A stretch of DNA of 64,000 bases from Bin16 sp965206315 (GTDB lineage Bacteria; Chloroflexota; Dehalococcoidia; Lucifugimonadales; Australimonadaceae). Location: the NCBI GenBank assembly GCA_965206315.1, contig OZ242210.1, forward strand, positions 620,001 through 684,000, read 5' to 3'. The translations under genes and the position numbers were made by a program. This document shows positions 8,515 to 17,216 of this stretch, one piece after another; positions within the stretch are counted from its first letter, which is position 1; each line of letters starts with the position of its first letter. The notes below the pieces were generated by a model. That model saw nothing but the letters and a program-made list of their open reading frames with translations. It was not told the DNA's origin and did no database searches.

Positions 8515-9747
8515 TTACCATCGGCTCGATCGTTCCGCGTAGACGTTGTCGGGCCATCCGTAGGTGAGCCCGGCCTCGTCGTATGCCGACGCCCCGAGCA
8601 TGCCGGTGAAGTCGTTCTGCTTCATCCGGGCGGCGTAATTCGGGAAGAGCCTGGCCAGCAGGCGCTTGTACCGGACATCCAACCGGAACAGCGGAAGCAC
8701 GCCGAACGTGTTGCGTTTGGGGTACCGCAGGGCGGCAGCCATCTCTTTGCCGATAAGCGCGCCGGATACGTTGTAGACGTATTTCGCCAGGCTGCGCCGC
8801 TGGGAAGGGTCCGCGATCCCGACAACCACCGGCGCCGAGTTCTCCAGCGCGTTCGCCATTGCGATGGACTCGAGCTCGATGGGAGGTTCGCACATGCGGC
8901 CGACCTCGAACATCCTCAGCGCGTCGGCCTCGTCCTGGTAGAGGATGCTCTCGGGGATGCCCATTACATACCCTGTCCGCCGCCATACCTGCATGAAACT
9001 CGCCCGCTCTTCATCGCTGAACTGGGCGCCCAGTCGCTTGGCATGGTGGAGCAACCGCGCCGAGAAAGCGGAGATAGCGAAGCCCAGGTGCGCGGAGCTG
9101 ACCGGCACTCCCCATGCCTTCCCATCCCAGTCTCCTGACTCCTCGAGCAGACGCCTGATATGCGCATGCACCAGCCGGATGCGAACGGAAAGTTTGAAGC
9201 CGTCGCCCTGCCTGTCCATGCCGCCCGGCATGAATATCTCCAGCATGTGCCGGTTATTCTGCTTGAGCCGCCTGACGCCCTGGTCCCGCAGCCGCCCACT
9301 CAGGAAGAACGACTTGCTGATGTTCGTCGTGAACCCCTCGACCAGGACGCCGCCGACCATCGCCCCCAGGATCAGGGAGGAGTTCCGGTGGAAGCTCCGG
9401 ATGCCCGGCATGGGGTCTGCCTCGTGGAACCAGTCCGGCACGACTTCTACGTGATCGAAGAACTCCCGCAAGGCAGTGGGGGCGTCGGCCAGAGCGGCCT
9501 TATCGCCGTCCATCCCAGCCTGGACGAAGAGGTACAGTTCGGCCCGCTCCAGTGCGGAGCATGCTTCCAGCGTCTCGTCGGCTTCCGGGTCGCCTATGAG
9601 GGTGTGTTTGAAGTAGGTGGCGGCCCGCTCGCGATCGTGCGCGAGCGCCTGTGCGACCTGGGGCAGATAGTCGGCGGGCAGATCAATGCCTTCCAGGCCA
9701 TCCCCGCTTCCCGGGTCCGGGGCGGGCGTTGCGTCAGTGTTCTGCAT
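8515..9747 (-). CDS. MpaB-type oxygenase, DUF2236 family (copy 2)
   Basis: This is the upstream tandem paralogue of the 7081-8307 oxygenase. The two share long nearly identical stretches, for example around KHTLIGDPE, FHRNS, NISKSFFL, RLKQNNRHMLEIF and LSVRIRLVHA. At the chosen start (MQNTDATP, ATG 9747) it has 410 residues, and its N-terminus then matches copy 1 in length; upstream in-frame starts at 9789 and 9804 are possible and no start has a strong ribosome site. Function is inferred as a haem oxygenase of the Lcp/MpaB fold. Substrate and partners are unknown. Confidence 0.8.
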   Translation of the reverse strand: MQNTDATPAPDPGSGDGLEGIDLPADYLPQVAQALAHDRERAATYFKHTLIGDPEADETLEACSALERAELYLFVQAGMDGDKAALADAPTALREFFDHVEVVPDWFHEADPMPGIRSFHRNSSLILGAMVGGVLVEGFTTNISKSFFLSGRLRDQGVRRLKQNNRHMLEIFMPGGMDRQGDGFKLSVRIRLVHAHIRRLLEESGDWDGKAWGVPVSSAHLGFAISAFSARLLHHAKRLGAQFSDEERASFMQVWRRTGYVMGIPESILYQDEADALRMFEVGRMCEPPIELESIAMANALENSAPVVVGIADPSQRRSLAKYVYNVSGALIGKEMAAALRYPKRNTFGVLPLFRLDVRYKRLLARLFPNYAARMKQNDFTGMLGASAYDEAGLTYGWPDNVYAERSSRW

Positions 9748-9890
9748 AACGTGGTATGGCTTCTTCCGCTCCCGGCCATCATGCGCCATGACCCGGAAGC
9801 GCACTCCGGTATGGCAGGAGGCACTGGAGACAAGTGTAGGGTGAAGTCGGCGTGAGGGTCAACGCGGGCAGCCTGCGGGCTTGAAGATAG

Positions 9891-9976
9891 TGGTGCCGAG
9901 GGTGGGACTCGAACCCACACGCCCTTATGGACAGCAGATTTTAAGTCCGCGGCGTCTGCCATTCCGCCACCTCGGC
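9891..9976 (-). tRNA. tRNA-Leu (anticodon UAA)
   Basis: The minus strand folds as a class II tRNA. The acceptor stem is GCCGAGG/CCTCGGC, followed by discriminator A and an encoded CCA. The D-arm begins TGGCGGAAT as in leucine tRNAs. The anticodon stem GCGGA/TCTGC encloses loop CTTAAAA (anticodon TAA), then a long variable arm and a T-arm GTGGG-TTCGAGT-CCCAC. It lies just upstream of, and divergent from, selA; it is not a tRNA-Sec. Confidence 0.95.
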
Positions 9977-9998
9977 ACGCTCCATACGATTATAGGGG

Positions 9999-10004
9999 TA
10001 TAAC
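9999..10004 (+). promoter_or_regulatory. Candidate leaderless -10 box of selA
   Basis: TATAAC ends 8 nt before the selA ATG at 10013. No Shine-Dalgarno is present at the usual distance. Confidence 0.4.
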
Positions 10005-10012
10005 ATGAGCGC

Positions 10013-11398
10013 ATGGCCGAGAACGCATTGCGAAACCTGCCCGCTGTGAGCGACGTACTCGCGCAGCCACCCGTCGCCGCGCTGCTCGCCGAAGGCTACC
10101 GCCAGGACATCATCACCGCTGTCGTGCGCGAGCGCATCGCCGAGGCGCGCGCCGCCGTGGCGGACGGCACGTCCCCGCCGACCGCGGAAGAGGTAGCGCG
10201 CGACGTGGCGAAGGCGACTCAGCAAGGCGAGGCGGACTGGCCCGTCCACGTGCTCAATGCCACGGGCGTCATCCTGCACACGAACCTGGGGCGTGCCCCG
10301 CTCTCACGGGAGAGCATCCGCGCCGCCGCCGCCGCTTCGGAGGGCTACTCGACCCTCGAGTTGGACCTGGAGGACGGCAAGCGCGGCAGCCGGTACGGGG
10401 CGGTCGCGCGTTTACTGCGCCGGCTGACCGGCGCGGAGGACGCGGTAGCCGTCAACAACAACGCGGGAGCGATGCTGCTCGGTCTTGCGGCGGTCGCTGC
10501 GGGTCGTGAGGTCATCGTCTCGCGCGGAGAGGCGAGCGAGATAGGCGGCGGCTTCCGGATACCGGACGTGCTCGTGCAGAGCGGCGCAAGGCTCGTGGAA
10601 GTGGGGACGGTCAACCGCACCTATGCGTCGGACTACGAACGCGCCATCACGGAGCAGACTGCCGCGCTGCTGGTGGTGCACCGCTCCAACTTCCGGGTGA
10701 CGGGCTTCACCCACGAGCCGTCGCTGGCGGACATCGCAGCGGTGGGCGCGGCACATGGCGTGCCTCTCCTGCACGACCTCGGCTCGGGCGCGCTGCTGGA
10801 CACGGCGCAGTTCGGCATCGGGCACGAGACGATGCCCCAGGAGAGCCTTGCAGCGGGCGCAGACCTCGTCTTCTTCTCCGGCGACAAGCTGCTCGGCGGG
10901 CCGCAGGCGGGGTTGGCCGCGGGACGCGCAGACCTCGTGGCGGCGCTGCGCGCGCACCCGCTCGCACGTGCGTTGCGCGCCGACAAACTGACGCTCGCAG
11001 CACTGCACCGCACGCTGCTCCACTACGTACGCGGCGACGCGATGCAGCAGATACCGGTCTGGCGCATGATTGCGGCATCGCAGGAGGAGTTGAGCGAGCG
11101 AGCGAAGGCCGTCGCTGAGCGGATCGGGGACCGGGCATCGGTCGTGGACGGCTCGTCGAGGCTCGGCGGAGGCAGCCTGCCGACAGACGAGTTGCCGTCG
11201 CGGCTCGTCAGTATCGACGCATCGTCAGTGGGAGGGCCCGACGAACTCGCGCGGGGGCTCCGGGCCGGGTCTCCTCCCGTGGTTGCGCGCATCGAGGACG
11301 AGCGCGTCCTGCTGGACCTGCGCACCGTCCCTCCCGAGCGCGACGGGGAGCTTGCGGAAGCTGCCTTGGCGGCGCTCGCTACAGCCGCAGACGCCTGA
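10013..11398 (+). CDS. selA: L-seryl-tRNA(Sec) selenium transferase
   Basis: This 461-residue PLP enzyme converts seryl-tRNA(Sec) to selenocysteyl-tRNA(Sec) using selenophosphate. The N-terminal helical tRNA-binding domain (LRNLPAVSDVL, then INATG-like VLNATGVILHTNLGRAPLS) and the PLP-lysine motif GDKLLGGPQAG (K292) are diagnostic, and the length is that of bacterial SelA. It shows that the host can make selenocysteine. Neither selB, selD nor tRNA-Sec is in the window. The gene overlaps the convergent MFS gene by 20 nt at its 3' end. A selenoprotein candidate is at 33198-34694. Confidence 0.93.
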   Translation: MAENALRNLPAVSDVLAQPPVAALLAEGYRQDIITAVVRERIAEARAAVADGTSPPTAEEVARDVAKATQQGEADWPVHVLNATGVILHTNLGRAPLSRESIRAAAAASEGYSTLELDLEDGKRGSRYGAVARLLRRLTGAEDAVAVNNNAGAMLLGLAAVAAGREVIVSRGEASEIGGGFRIPDVLVQSGARLVEVGTVNRTYASDYERAITEQTAALLVVHRSNFRVTGFTHEPSLADIAAVGAAHGVPLLHDLGSGALLDTAQFGIGHETMPQESLAAGADLVFFSGDKLLGGPQAGLAAGRADLVAALRAHPLARALRADKLTLAALHRTLLHYVRGDAMQQIPVWRMIAASQEELSERAKAVAERIGDRASVVDGSSRLGGGSLPTDELPSRLVSIDASSVGGPDELARGLRAGSPPVVARIEDERVLLDLRTVPPERDGELAEAALAALATAADA

Positions 11399-12653
11399 AC
11401 TGCGGTGCGACAGCGGTGACGAGAACGACCATCACCAGTCCCACTGCGCCCCCCATCAGCCAGGCGGTGGACACGCCGTAGTCCTCGGCGAGCAGCCCCG
11501 CGATGACGCCTCCGAGCGGCTGCATCCCCACGTCCAGCATGTAGATGCCCATCACGCGTCCTCGCATGTAGTCCGGGGTGACGGACTGCAGGATGGTGTT
11601 GTTGGTGGTCATCACCATGATGAAGAAGAGCTGCTGAACAACGAGGATCCCCCAGGCCTGCCACCAGACGTCCACCTGCGAGAGCGCGAGCACGGCCAGC
11701 GCCGCTCCCGCGACCCCTATGAGCGAGAGTCTCCCCTTGTGCTGCACCGCGTGGAACCGCGCAACCAGCACTGCGCCGACGAAACCGCCCACGCCCATGC
11801 CGACGTACATGAAGCCGAGCAACGCGCCTTCCGAGTCGCCCAGGTCCTCTGCGACGAACACGGGCATCTGGGTCTGGATGAACGCCATGAGCGTGAGCGT
11901 CGGGATCAGACTGAGGACGATGGCGTAGCGAGGCACGGGCTCCCGAACGACGTAGGCCAACCCTTCTCTCAGATCGGCGAGCGGCGACTGCGCCTTCCTC
12001 CCCTCCCGCCCCTCGGCGAACTCGGCGCGGAACGGGAGCACGAGCAGGACCACGGCGACGTACATCACCGCCTGCAGGAGGAAGTTCACCTCCGGCCCCA
12101 GCAGCGCGATCATGCCGCCTGCGATGCCCGGGCCGATCATCCTCATGGAGTTGAACGCCATGGAGTTCAGGGCTATGGCGTTCATCAGCCGCTCGCGCGG
12201 CACCGAATTCCCGACGAGCGTCTGCCGGAGCGGATTGTTCAGCGCCCAGCCCGCGCCCGTCAGGAATGAGAAGGCGTGCAGGTGCCATAGCTCCAGCAGG
12301 TCCAGCTGCAAGATGAGCGTGAACGCGATGGCGAGGAAGGCCAGGTAGCCCTGGTCCAGCAGGAGGACGATGCGGCGGTCGAATTTGTCGGCGATGACTC
12401 CGGCGATGGGCGCGCCGAGCATGGGCAGGGCGCGCAGTCCGAGAACGATGGATACCTGCACCGGCGAGCCGGTCAGTTCGTACGCCAGCCAGCCGAGCGT
12501 CACCTGCTGTATCCAGGTGCCGGCGCTCATGAAGATGGTGCCGAACCAGAGGAGCCGGTAGTTGCGGTAGTGGAGCGCGGCGAACGTCCCGCCCCGAACC
12601 CTCGGCTGCCTCTGACGCTCGGACGGCTCGTTGCGCTGGCGAGGTGCTTGCAT
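11379..12653 (-). CDS. MFS transporter
   Basis: This 424-residue protein has about twelve hydrophobic segments in two halves joined by a charged loop (residues about 195-215, EGREGRKAQ), as in the major facilitator superfamily. The N-terminal FAALHYRNYRLLWFGTIFMSAGTWIQQVTLGWL resembles the MFS_3/enterobactin-exporter-like group, with the GVIADKFDRR loop between segments 2 and 3. It is probably an exporter of small molecules; the substrate is unknown. It is convergent with selA and divergent from the EamA gene. Confidence 0.85.
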   Translation of the reverse strand: MQAPRQRNEPSERQRQPRVRGGTFAALHYRNYRLLWFGTIFMSAGTWIQQVTLGWLAYELTGSPVQVSIVLGLRALPMLGAPIAGVIADKFDRRIVLLLDQGYLAFLAIAFTLILQLDLLELWHLHAFSFLTGAGWALNNPLRQTLVGNSVPRERLMNAIALNSMAFNSMRMIGPGIAGGMIALLGPEVNFLLQAVMYVAVVLLVLPFRAEFAEGREGRKAQSPLADLREGLAYVVREPVPRYAIVLSLIPTLTLMAFIQTQMPVFVAEDLGDSEGALLGFMYVGMGVGGFVGAVLVARFHAVQHKGRLSLIGVAGAALAVLALSQVDVWWQAWGILVVQQLFFIMVMTTNNTILQSVTPDYMRGRVMGIYMLDVGMQPLGGVIAGLLAEDYGVSTAWLMGGAVGLVMVVLVTAVAPQFRRLRL

Positions 12654-12704
12654 GGAGTGGCGTTAAGGTTACCAGCCCCAGGCGCGCGTGGCAGAATCAG
12701 GGCG

Positions 12705-13574
12705 ATGGTCTACGTATGGGTCGGGGTGGGGGTGGTGAGCGTCTCGCTCGCCTCCATCTTCATCAGGCTGGCGGATGCGCCCCCGCTCACGGTGGCGGCG
12801 TACCGCATGTGCATCGCCACCGTCATCGTCGGCGTAACCGCCGGGATCGCGGGACGCGGAGACTTCGCCGCCGTGCGCCGCGCCGACCTTCCGCTTCTCG
12901 CGGGGTCCGGCGTCTTCCTCGCGGCCCACTTCGCGCTCTGGATAACGTCGCTCTCACACACGTCGGTGGCGAGCTCGGTACTGCTCGTCACCACAACGCC
13001 CGTGTTCGTGGCGGTCGGGGCGCATTTCGCGTCGCCGGACAAGGTCGGACGGCTCACGGCGCTCGCAGTCGTCGTGAGCGTTGCGGGAGGAGTCGTCATC
13101 GCGGCGGGCGACTGGGCGGAGGGCGACCGCCACCTGCTGGGCGACGCGCTGGCGATCGCCGGAGCGGTGGCGGTCGCGGGTTACCTGCTCGTAGGGCGCC
13201 GTGTGCGGGGACGCATCCCCACCCTGCCCTACATCACCATCGTCTACGCCGTCGCGGCGGTCGTCCTGCTGGTAGCAGCGGTGGGGAGCGGAGCGCCGAT
13301 GCTCGGCCTCCCGGCGGAGTCGTACTTCTGGATGGCGATGGCCGCGCTCCTGCCACAGGCAGTGGGGCACTCGCTGCTCAACTGGGCGCTGGGCTACCTG
13401 CCCGCCGTGAACGTGACGCTCATGGTGCGTGCCGAGCCGGTGCTGGCGACGCTGATGGCGATCCCGGTGCTGGGGGAGGTCCCGCCGTGGACGGTGCTGC
13501 CCGGCGGGGCGCTGCTGCTGCTGGGCGTCTACATCGCCATGCGCAGCGGAGAGGCGCGGCGGACCAACGTATAA
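12705..13574 (+). CDS. EamA/DMT family transporter
   Basis: This 289-residue protein has about ten membrane segments in two EamA repeats (residues about 1-135 and 145-285), typical of drug/metabolite transporters. The ATG at 12705 is chosen because the first membrane helix (VYVWVGVGVVSVSLASIFI) starts directly there. CAGAAT ends 7 nt before it, so the message may be leaderless. It ends 10 nt before recN. Substrate unknown. Confidence 0.82.
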   Translation: MVYVWVGVGVVSVSLASIFIRLADAPPLTVAAYRMCIATVIVGVTAGIAGRGDFAAVRRADLPLLAGSGVFLAAHFALWITSLSHTSVASSVLLVTTTPVFVAVGAHFASPDKVGRLTALAVVVSVAGGVVIAAGDWAEGDRHLLGDALAIAGAVAVAGYLLVGRRVRGRIPTLPYITIVYAVAAVVLLVAAVGSGAPMLGLPAESYFWMAMAALLPQAVGHSLLNWALGYLPAVNVTLMVRAEPVLATLMAIPVLGEVPPWTVLPGGALLLLGVYIAMRSGEARRTNV

Positions 13575-13575
13575 T
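13570..13575 (+). promoter_or_regulatory. Candidate leaderless -10 box of recN
   Basis: A perfect TATAAT ends 9 nt before the recN ATG at 13585, overlapping the stop of the EamA gene. No Shine-Dalgarno is present. Confidence 0.5.
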
Positions 13576-13584
13576 CGGCGCGCG

Positions 13585-15297
13585 ATGCTGGCCGAACTCA
13601 CCGTCCGCAATCTTGCCGTGATCGAGGAGACGCGCCTCGTATTCGGGCCGGGGTTGAACGTCATCACCGGCGAGACGGGAGCGGGCAAGTCGCTGCTGGT
13701 GGATGCGCTGGCGTTCGTGCTCGGTGGCGCGTCGGACCGCGGGATGATGCGGCGCGGCGCGGACTCGATGAGCGTCGAGGCGGTCTTCGACGTGAGCGGG
13801 CGGCACGCGCAGGGGGCGCTCGTGGAGCTCGGGGTGGAGGTGGACGAGGACGGAGTCGCCGTGCTGTACCGCGAGGTGCACAAGGAAGGGCGCGCGGTCT
13901 CCCGCCTGAACGGTCGCGCCGTGCCCGTGAGCATGCTGCGTGCGGTCGGGGGGGCGCTGGTGGATATCCACGGACAGGGATCGCACCTCTCGCTGCTCGA
14001 TCCGCGCTTCCAGATGCGCGTGCTGGACGACTTCGGCATCCTCGGCGAGCAACGCAATGCTGTCGAGCGTGCGGTCGCGGAGACGCGCCGCGTGCAGGGT
14101 GAACTCGCCGACGCAGAAGCAGCGATACGGGATGCGGAGCAGCGGCGCGACCTGCTGGCGTTCCAGGTGGACGAGATCGAATCTGCCGCGCCATTGGACG
14201 GCGAGGAGGAGGCGCTGCTGCGTGAGCGGCACGTCCTGGAGCATGCCGAGAGCGTGCGCGACGCCTGCGCCGCCGCCTGGGACGCGCTGAGCGAGGGTGA
14301 CCGCAACGCGGCGGACCTTGCAGCGGAGGCGCTCGACCACCTGCGGCGCGCTCCGGGCGCGGCTGAGGCGTTGGCCGCGCAGATCGAGGCGCTCGACTCC
14401 GCCGTCGCGCAGCTTGGCGACGTTGCACGCGAGGTACGACGCCTCGCGGAGAGCGTCGAGTCCGATCCGGCACGGCTGGCGGAGATAGAGGAGCGCGTCG
14501 AACTCCTGCGGCGCCTCAAGCGCAAGTACGGCGGCTCCGAGTCCGCGGTGCTCGCGTTCGCTGAGGACGCCCGCGCGCAGCTGGAGCGCATCGAGACGGC
14601 GGACGAGCGTCGCCAGGAGTTGAAACGCGCGCTGGACGAGGCGTCGTGGCATGCAGGTGCGCTCGCTTATGAGCTGTCGGAGGCACGGCAACAGGCTGCC
14701 GCGGCGCTGAGCGAAGCGGTCGCTGCCGAGCTGCGTGAGGTCGGGTTGGAGCGCTCGTCGTTCGACATCGCGGTCGAGCGCGACGAGGCGGACGGCGGCC
14801 TGCCCGCTCCGGATGGTCGGCGCTTCGCCTTCTCGTCGAGCGGGATAGACCGCATCACGTTCGCGGCCCGGACGAACCCGGGGGAGGAGTCGCGCCCGCT
14901 GGCGAAGGTGGCGTCGGGCGGCGAGACGTCGCGGATGATGCTGGCGCTCAACAGCGCGCTGCAGACCGCGTCGGGCGCGCCGTCGCTCGTGTTCGACGAG
15001 ATAGACGCGGGCATCGGCAGCCGTGCCGGGGATGTGGTGGGGAGAAAGCTCTGGGCGGTTGGCAGGCGGGCTCAGGTGCTCTGCGTCACCCATCTTCCCC
15101 AGATCGCCGCGTGGGCGGACACGCACTTCCGCGTGGGGAAGGCGGTGCAGGACGGGCGGACGTACTCGGGGGCAGAATCGCTGAGCGACGACGAGCGCGC
15201 CGGGGAGATCGCGGGGATGCTGGGCAGCGGAGCGACGGTGGGGCAGGTCGCGCAGGAGATGCTGGAGCGCGCCGCGGAAGCGAAACAGGCGGGGTAG
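13585..15297 (+). CDS. recN: DNA repair protein RecN
   Basis: This 570-residue SMC-like ATPase acts in double-strand break repair. The N-terminal ATPase half contains Walker A GETGAGKS (residues 29-36). A central coiled coil rich in E, R and A (about 150-370) is followed by the ABC signature KVASGGETSRMMLAL and Walker B SLVFDEIDAGIGS, then the CVTHLPQIAAWAD segment. Length and order match the family. It probably starts leaderless (TATAAT at 13570). Confidence 0.95.
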   Translation: MLAELTVRNLAVIEETRLVFGPGLNVITGETGAGKSLLVDALAFVLGGASDRGMMRRGADSMSVEAVFDVSGRHAQGALVELGVEVDEDGVAVLYREVHKEGRAVSRLNGRAVPVSMLRAVGGALVDIHGQGSHLSLLDPRFQMRVLDDFGILGEQRNAVERAVAETRRVQGELADAEAAIRDAEQRRDLLAFQVDEIESAAPLDGEEEALLRERHVLEHAESVRDACAAAWDALSEGDRNAADLAAEALDHLRRAPGAAEALAAQIEALDSAVAQLGDVAREVRRLAESVESDPARLAEIEERVELLRRLKRKYGGSESAVLAFAEDARAQLERIETADERRQELKRALDEASWHAGALAYELSEARQQAAAALSEAVAAELREVGLERSSFDIAVERDEADGGLPAPDGRRFAFSSSGIDRITFAARTNPGEESRPLAKVASGGETSRMMLALNSALQTASGAPSLVFDEIDAGIGSRAGDVVGRKLWAVGRRAQVLCVTHLPQIAAWADTHFRVGKAVQDGRTYSGAESLSDDERAGEIAGMLGSGATVGQVAQEMLERAAEAKQAG

Positions 15298-15335
15298 CCA
15301 CAGCGAGGCGACATTCAGTTCGGTGTCATTTCTGG

Positions 15336-15355
15336 ATTCCAGCCTGCGCTGGAAT
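15336..15355. repeat. REP-like palindrome between convergent genes
   Basis: ATTCCAGC-ctgc-GCTGGAAT is a perfect 8-bp inverted repeat flanked by TGGATTCC and ATGACGA. This type of extragenic palindrome is dispersed in many bacterial genomes. It lies between the convergent recN and DUF1385 genes and may help end transcription. Confidence 0.6.
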
Positions 15356-15373
15356 GACGAGTGTGCGCCTCGC

Positions 15374-16327
15374 TCAGCAGCCGCACCCGCGGTGGATGAT
15401 GTCGGGTGGGGAACCTGCCCCGGTCCCCGCGGCCTCGGCCTGGGCGTCGCCCTCGACGGCCGCGTTCATGGCGGCGATGGCGACCTCGATCTGGCCGTCG
15501 TCCGGCGGGCGGGTGGTCATCGACTGGAGGGCGAGGCTGGGCAGGGTGCTCGCACGCACGAGCGCGTTCCCGGCGTGCGCGGCGTTCATGCGTATCACCT
15601 CGTAGGAGACGCCCGCTATGAGGGGAATGAGGACGATGCGGGAGGCGATGCGGATGGGCAGGTCCGGCGTGCCGAGGAACGCGAACACGACGATGGAGAC
15701 GATCATCACGGTGAGCAGGAAGGCGGTGCCGCAGCGCGGGTGCGCCGCAGGGAAGAGCCGCACGTTCGCGTTCTCCAGCGGGAGCCTGGCCTCCTGGGTG
15801 TGGACGGCCATGTGCTCCGCGGCGTGGTAGCCGAACACGCGCTTGATGCTCGGCATGAGGCCGATGAGCGTCAGGTAGGCGAAGAAGACGGCGAGGCGCA
15901 GAACGCCCTCCGCCGTGTTGCTCACGATGGAGTTGTCGGTGAAGCGGTCGACGTAGCCGTGGGTGATGAGCAGCGGCAGGATGAAGAAGAGGCCGATGCC
16001 GAGCACGAGGGAGGTCGCGAGCGTGAGCGCCATCATAAGGGGCGGGATGGGCTCCTCGTCGTCCTCGGTCTCGCCGGAGGAGACCTGCGCGGACCAGCTC
16101 AGCGCGCGCATGCCGACGATGAGCGATTCGGAGAGGACGAGCGTGCCGCGGATGAACGGGATGCGGCGGAAGGGGTTGACGCTCCAGGTCGGAATGGGGC
16201 GGGTGATGGTCTTGATGACGCCGGTGGGGTGCCGAGCGGCCACGGAGTAGACATGCCGCCCGCGGATCATCACGCCCTCGATGACCGCCTGTCCGCCGTA
16301 GACCGAATACTGTTGCGCCTGCGCCAT
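15374..16327 (-). CDS. DUF1385 membrane protein (YqhQ-like)
   Basis: This 317-residue protein belongs to DUF1385. The N-terminus VYGGQAVIEGVMIRG is the family signature, and the H-x3-E (YHAAEHMAVH) and RCGTAFLL segments near residues 160-205 are the conserved metal-site-like positions. Several membrane helices surround them. It is downstream of rpmE in the rplU-rpmA-rpmE operon, an arrangement common in Chloroflexota and Firmicutes. Function is not established. Confidence 0.85.
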   Translation of the reverse strand: MAQAQQYSVYGGQAVIEGVMIRGRHVYSVAARHPTGVIKTITRPIPTWSVNPFRRIPFIRGTLVLSESLIVGMRALSWSAQVSSGETEDDEEPIPPLMMALTLATSLVLGIGLFFILPLLITHGYVDRFTDNSIVSNTAEGVLRLAVFFAYLTLIGLMPSIKRVFGYHAAEHMAVHTQEARLPLENANVRLFPAAHPRCGTAFLLTVMIVSIVVFAFLGTPDLPIRIASRIVLIPLIAGVSYEVIRMNAAHAGNALVRASTLPSLALQSMTTRPPDDGQIEVAIAAMNAAVEGDAQAEAAGTGAGSPPDIIHRGCGC

Positions 16328-16328
16328 G

Positions 16329-16375
16329 CCCTCACCCCACCTTCGCTCGACCCGCTCCCTGGCAAGGAGAGGGGG
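16329..16375. repeat. Dispersed GC-rich repeat unit upstream of DUF1385
   Basis: CCCTCACCCC followed by CTCCCTGGCAAGGAGAGGG forms a stem of the kind widely found as dispersed intergenic repeats. Similar units recur at about 17284 and 17404. Confidence 0.4.
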
Positions 16376-16410
16376 ATAGTGCCGAGGAGAAGGGAAAGCG
16401 CATGGGGGTC

Positions 16411-16614
16411 CTACTGGAGGTTGAAGCGCCTCTTCAGGCGCTCCACGCGGCCTTCCGTGTCGACGATGCGCTGCTCACCGGTGAAGAAGGGGTGGCAGGA
16501 GCTGCATATCTCGACCTTGATGGCGGGCTTCGTCGCGCCGATGGTGAACGTGTCTCCACAGGAGCAGGTCACGACGGCCTCAGGGTAGTAGTCCGGGTGT
16601 ATCTCTGTCTTCAT
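16411..16614 (-). CDS. rpmE: 50S ribosomal protein L31
   Basis: This is a 67-residue L31 of the zinc-binding type, with C17, C19, C37 and C40 forming the CxC...CxxC ligand set (TCSCGD and CSSCHPFFTG). It is third in the rplU-rpmA-rpmE order. The four cysteines show it is the Zn-containing C+ form rather than the zinc-independent paralogue used in zinc starvation. Confidence 0.95.
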   Translation of the reverse strand: MKTEIHPDYYPEAVVTCSCGDTFTIGATKPAIKVEICSSCHPFFTGEQRIVDTEGRVERLKRRFNLQ

Positions 16615-16632
16615 CGCTCGCGTGTGCTCCCG

Positions 16633-16887
16633 CTACGCCGGCGACACGTTGGCGCGCTTGCGCAGCTTGTTGGCGTGGTCGAACATCACCCGCCCGTCCA
16701 CGAGGGCGTAGAGGGTGAAGTCCCGCCCCATGCCGACGTTGACGCCGGGGTGGATCTTCGTGCCGCGCTGGCGCGCGATGATGGTCCCGGCGCGGACGCT
16801 CTCGCCCGCGAACCGCTTGACGCCGAGCCGCTGGCCGTGGCTGTCCCGGCCGTTCCGGCTGCTTCCGCCTGCTTTCTTGTGCGCCAC
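16633..16887 (-). CDS. rpmA: 50S ribosomal protein L27
   Basis: This is an 84-residue L27, with N-terminal AHKKAGGSSRNGRDS that reaches the peptidyl-transferase centre. The start is GTG at 16887 behind GGAGG at 7 nt. The N-terminus needs no cleavage, unlike the Firmicutes form. It lies 11 nt after rplU. Confidence 0.95.
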   Translation of the reverse strand: MAHKKAGGSSRNGRDSHGQRLGVKRFAGESVRAGTIIARQRGTKIHPGVNVGMGRDFTLYALVDGRVMFDHANKLRKRANVSPA

Positions 16888-16898
16888 GAGTGAGCCTC

Positions 16899-17216
16899 CT
16901 ATCCGGCGACGATCTGCTTGATGGAGAGTTGGGTAACCGGCTGGCGGTGGCCGCTCTTGACGTGATAGCGGACCTTTGGCTTGTACTTGAGGATGGTGAG
17001 CTTGTCCGCCTTGCCCTGGCGCGCAACCTCCGCGACGACCTTCGCGCCGTCCACACGGGGCCGGCCGACGGTTACCTTCGCGTCCTTCGAGACGAGCAGC
17101 ACGTTGTCGAGCTCGACGGAGTCGCCCTCTTCGCCGGGGAGTTTCTCCACGGTGATGGAGTCGCCCTCCTGGACGCGGTACTGCTTCCCGCCTGTTTCTA
17201 CGATGGCGTAGTTCAT
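16899..17216 (-). CDS. rplU: 50S ribosomal protein L21
   Basis: This 105-residue L21 has the family N-terminus MNYAIVETGGKQYRV and the C-terminal KVRYHVKSGHRQP motif. I took the ATG at 17216, where homology starts, over an in-frame TTG at 17225. It is the first gene of the rplU-rpmA-rpmE-DUF1385 operon. Confidence 0.94.
   Translation of the reverse strand: MNYAIVETGGKQYRVQEGDSITVEKLPGEEGDSVELDNVLLVSKDAKVTVGRPRVDGAKVVAEVARQGKADKLTILKYKPKVRYHVKSGHRQPVTQLSIKQIVAG

Noticed and set aside
9891..9976. tRNA beside selA taken as tRNA-Sec
   Set aside because: The anticodon is UAA, the acceptor stem is 7 bp and the D-arm is of the leucine type.
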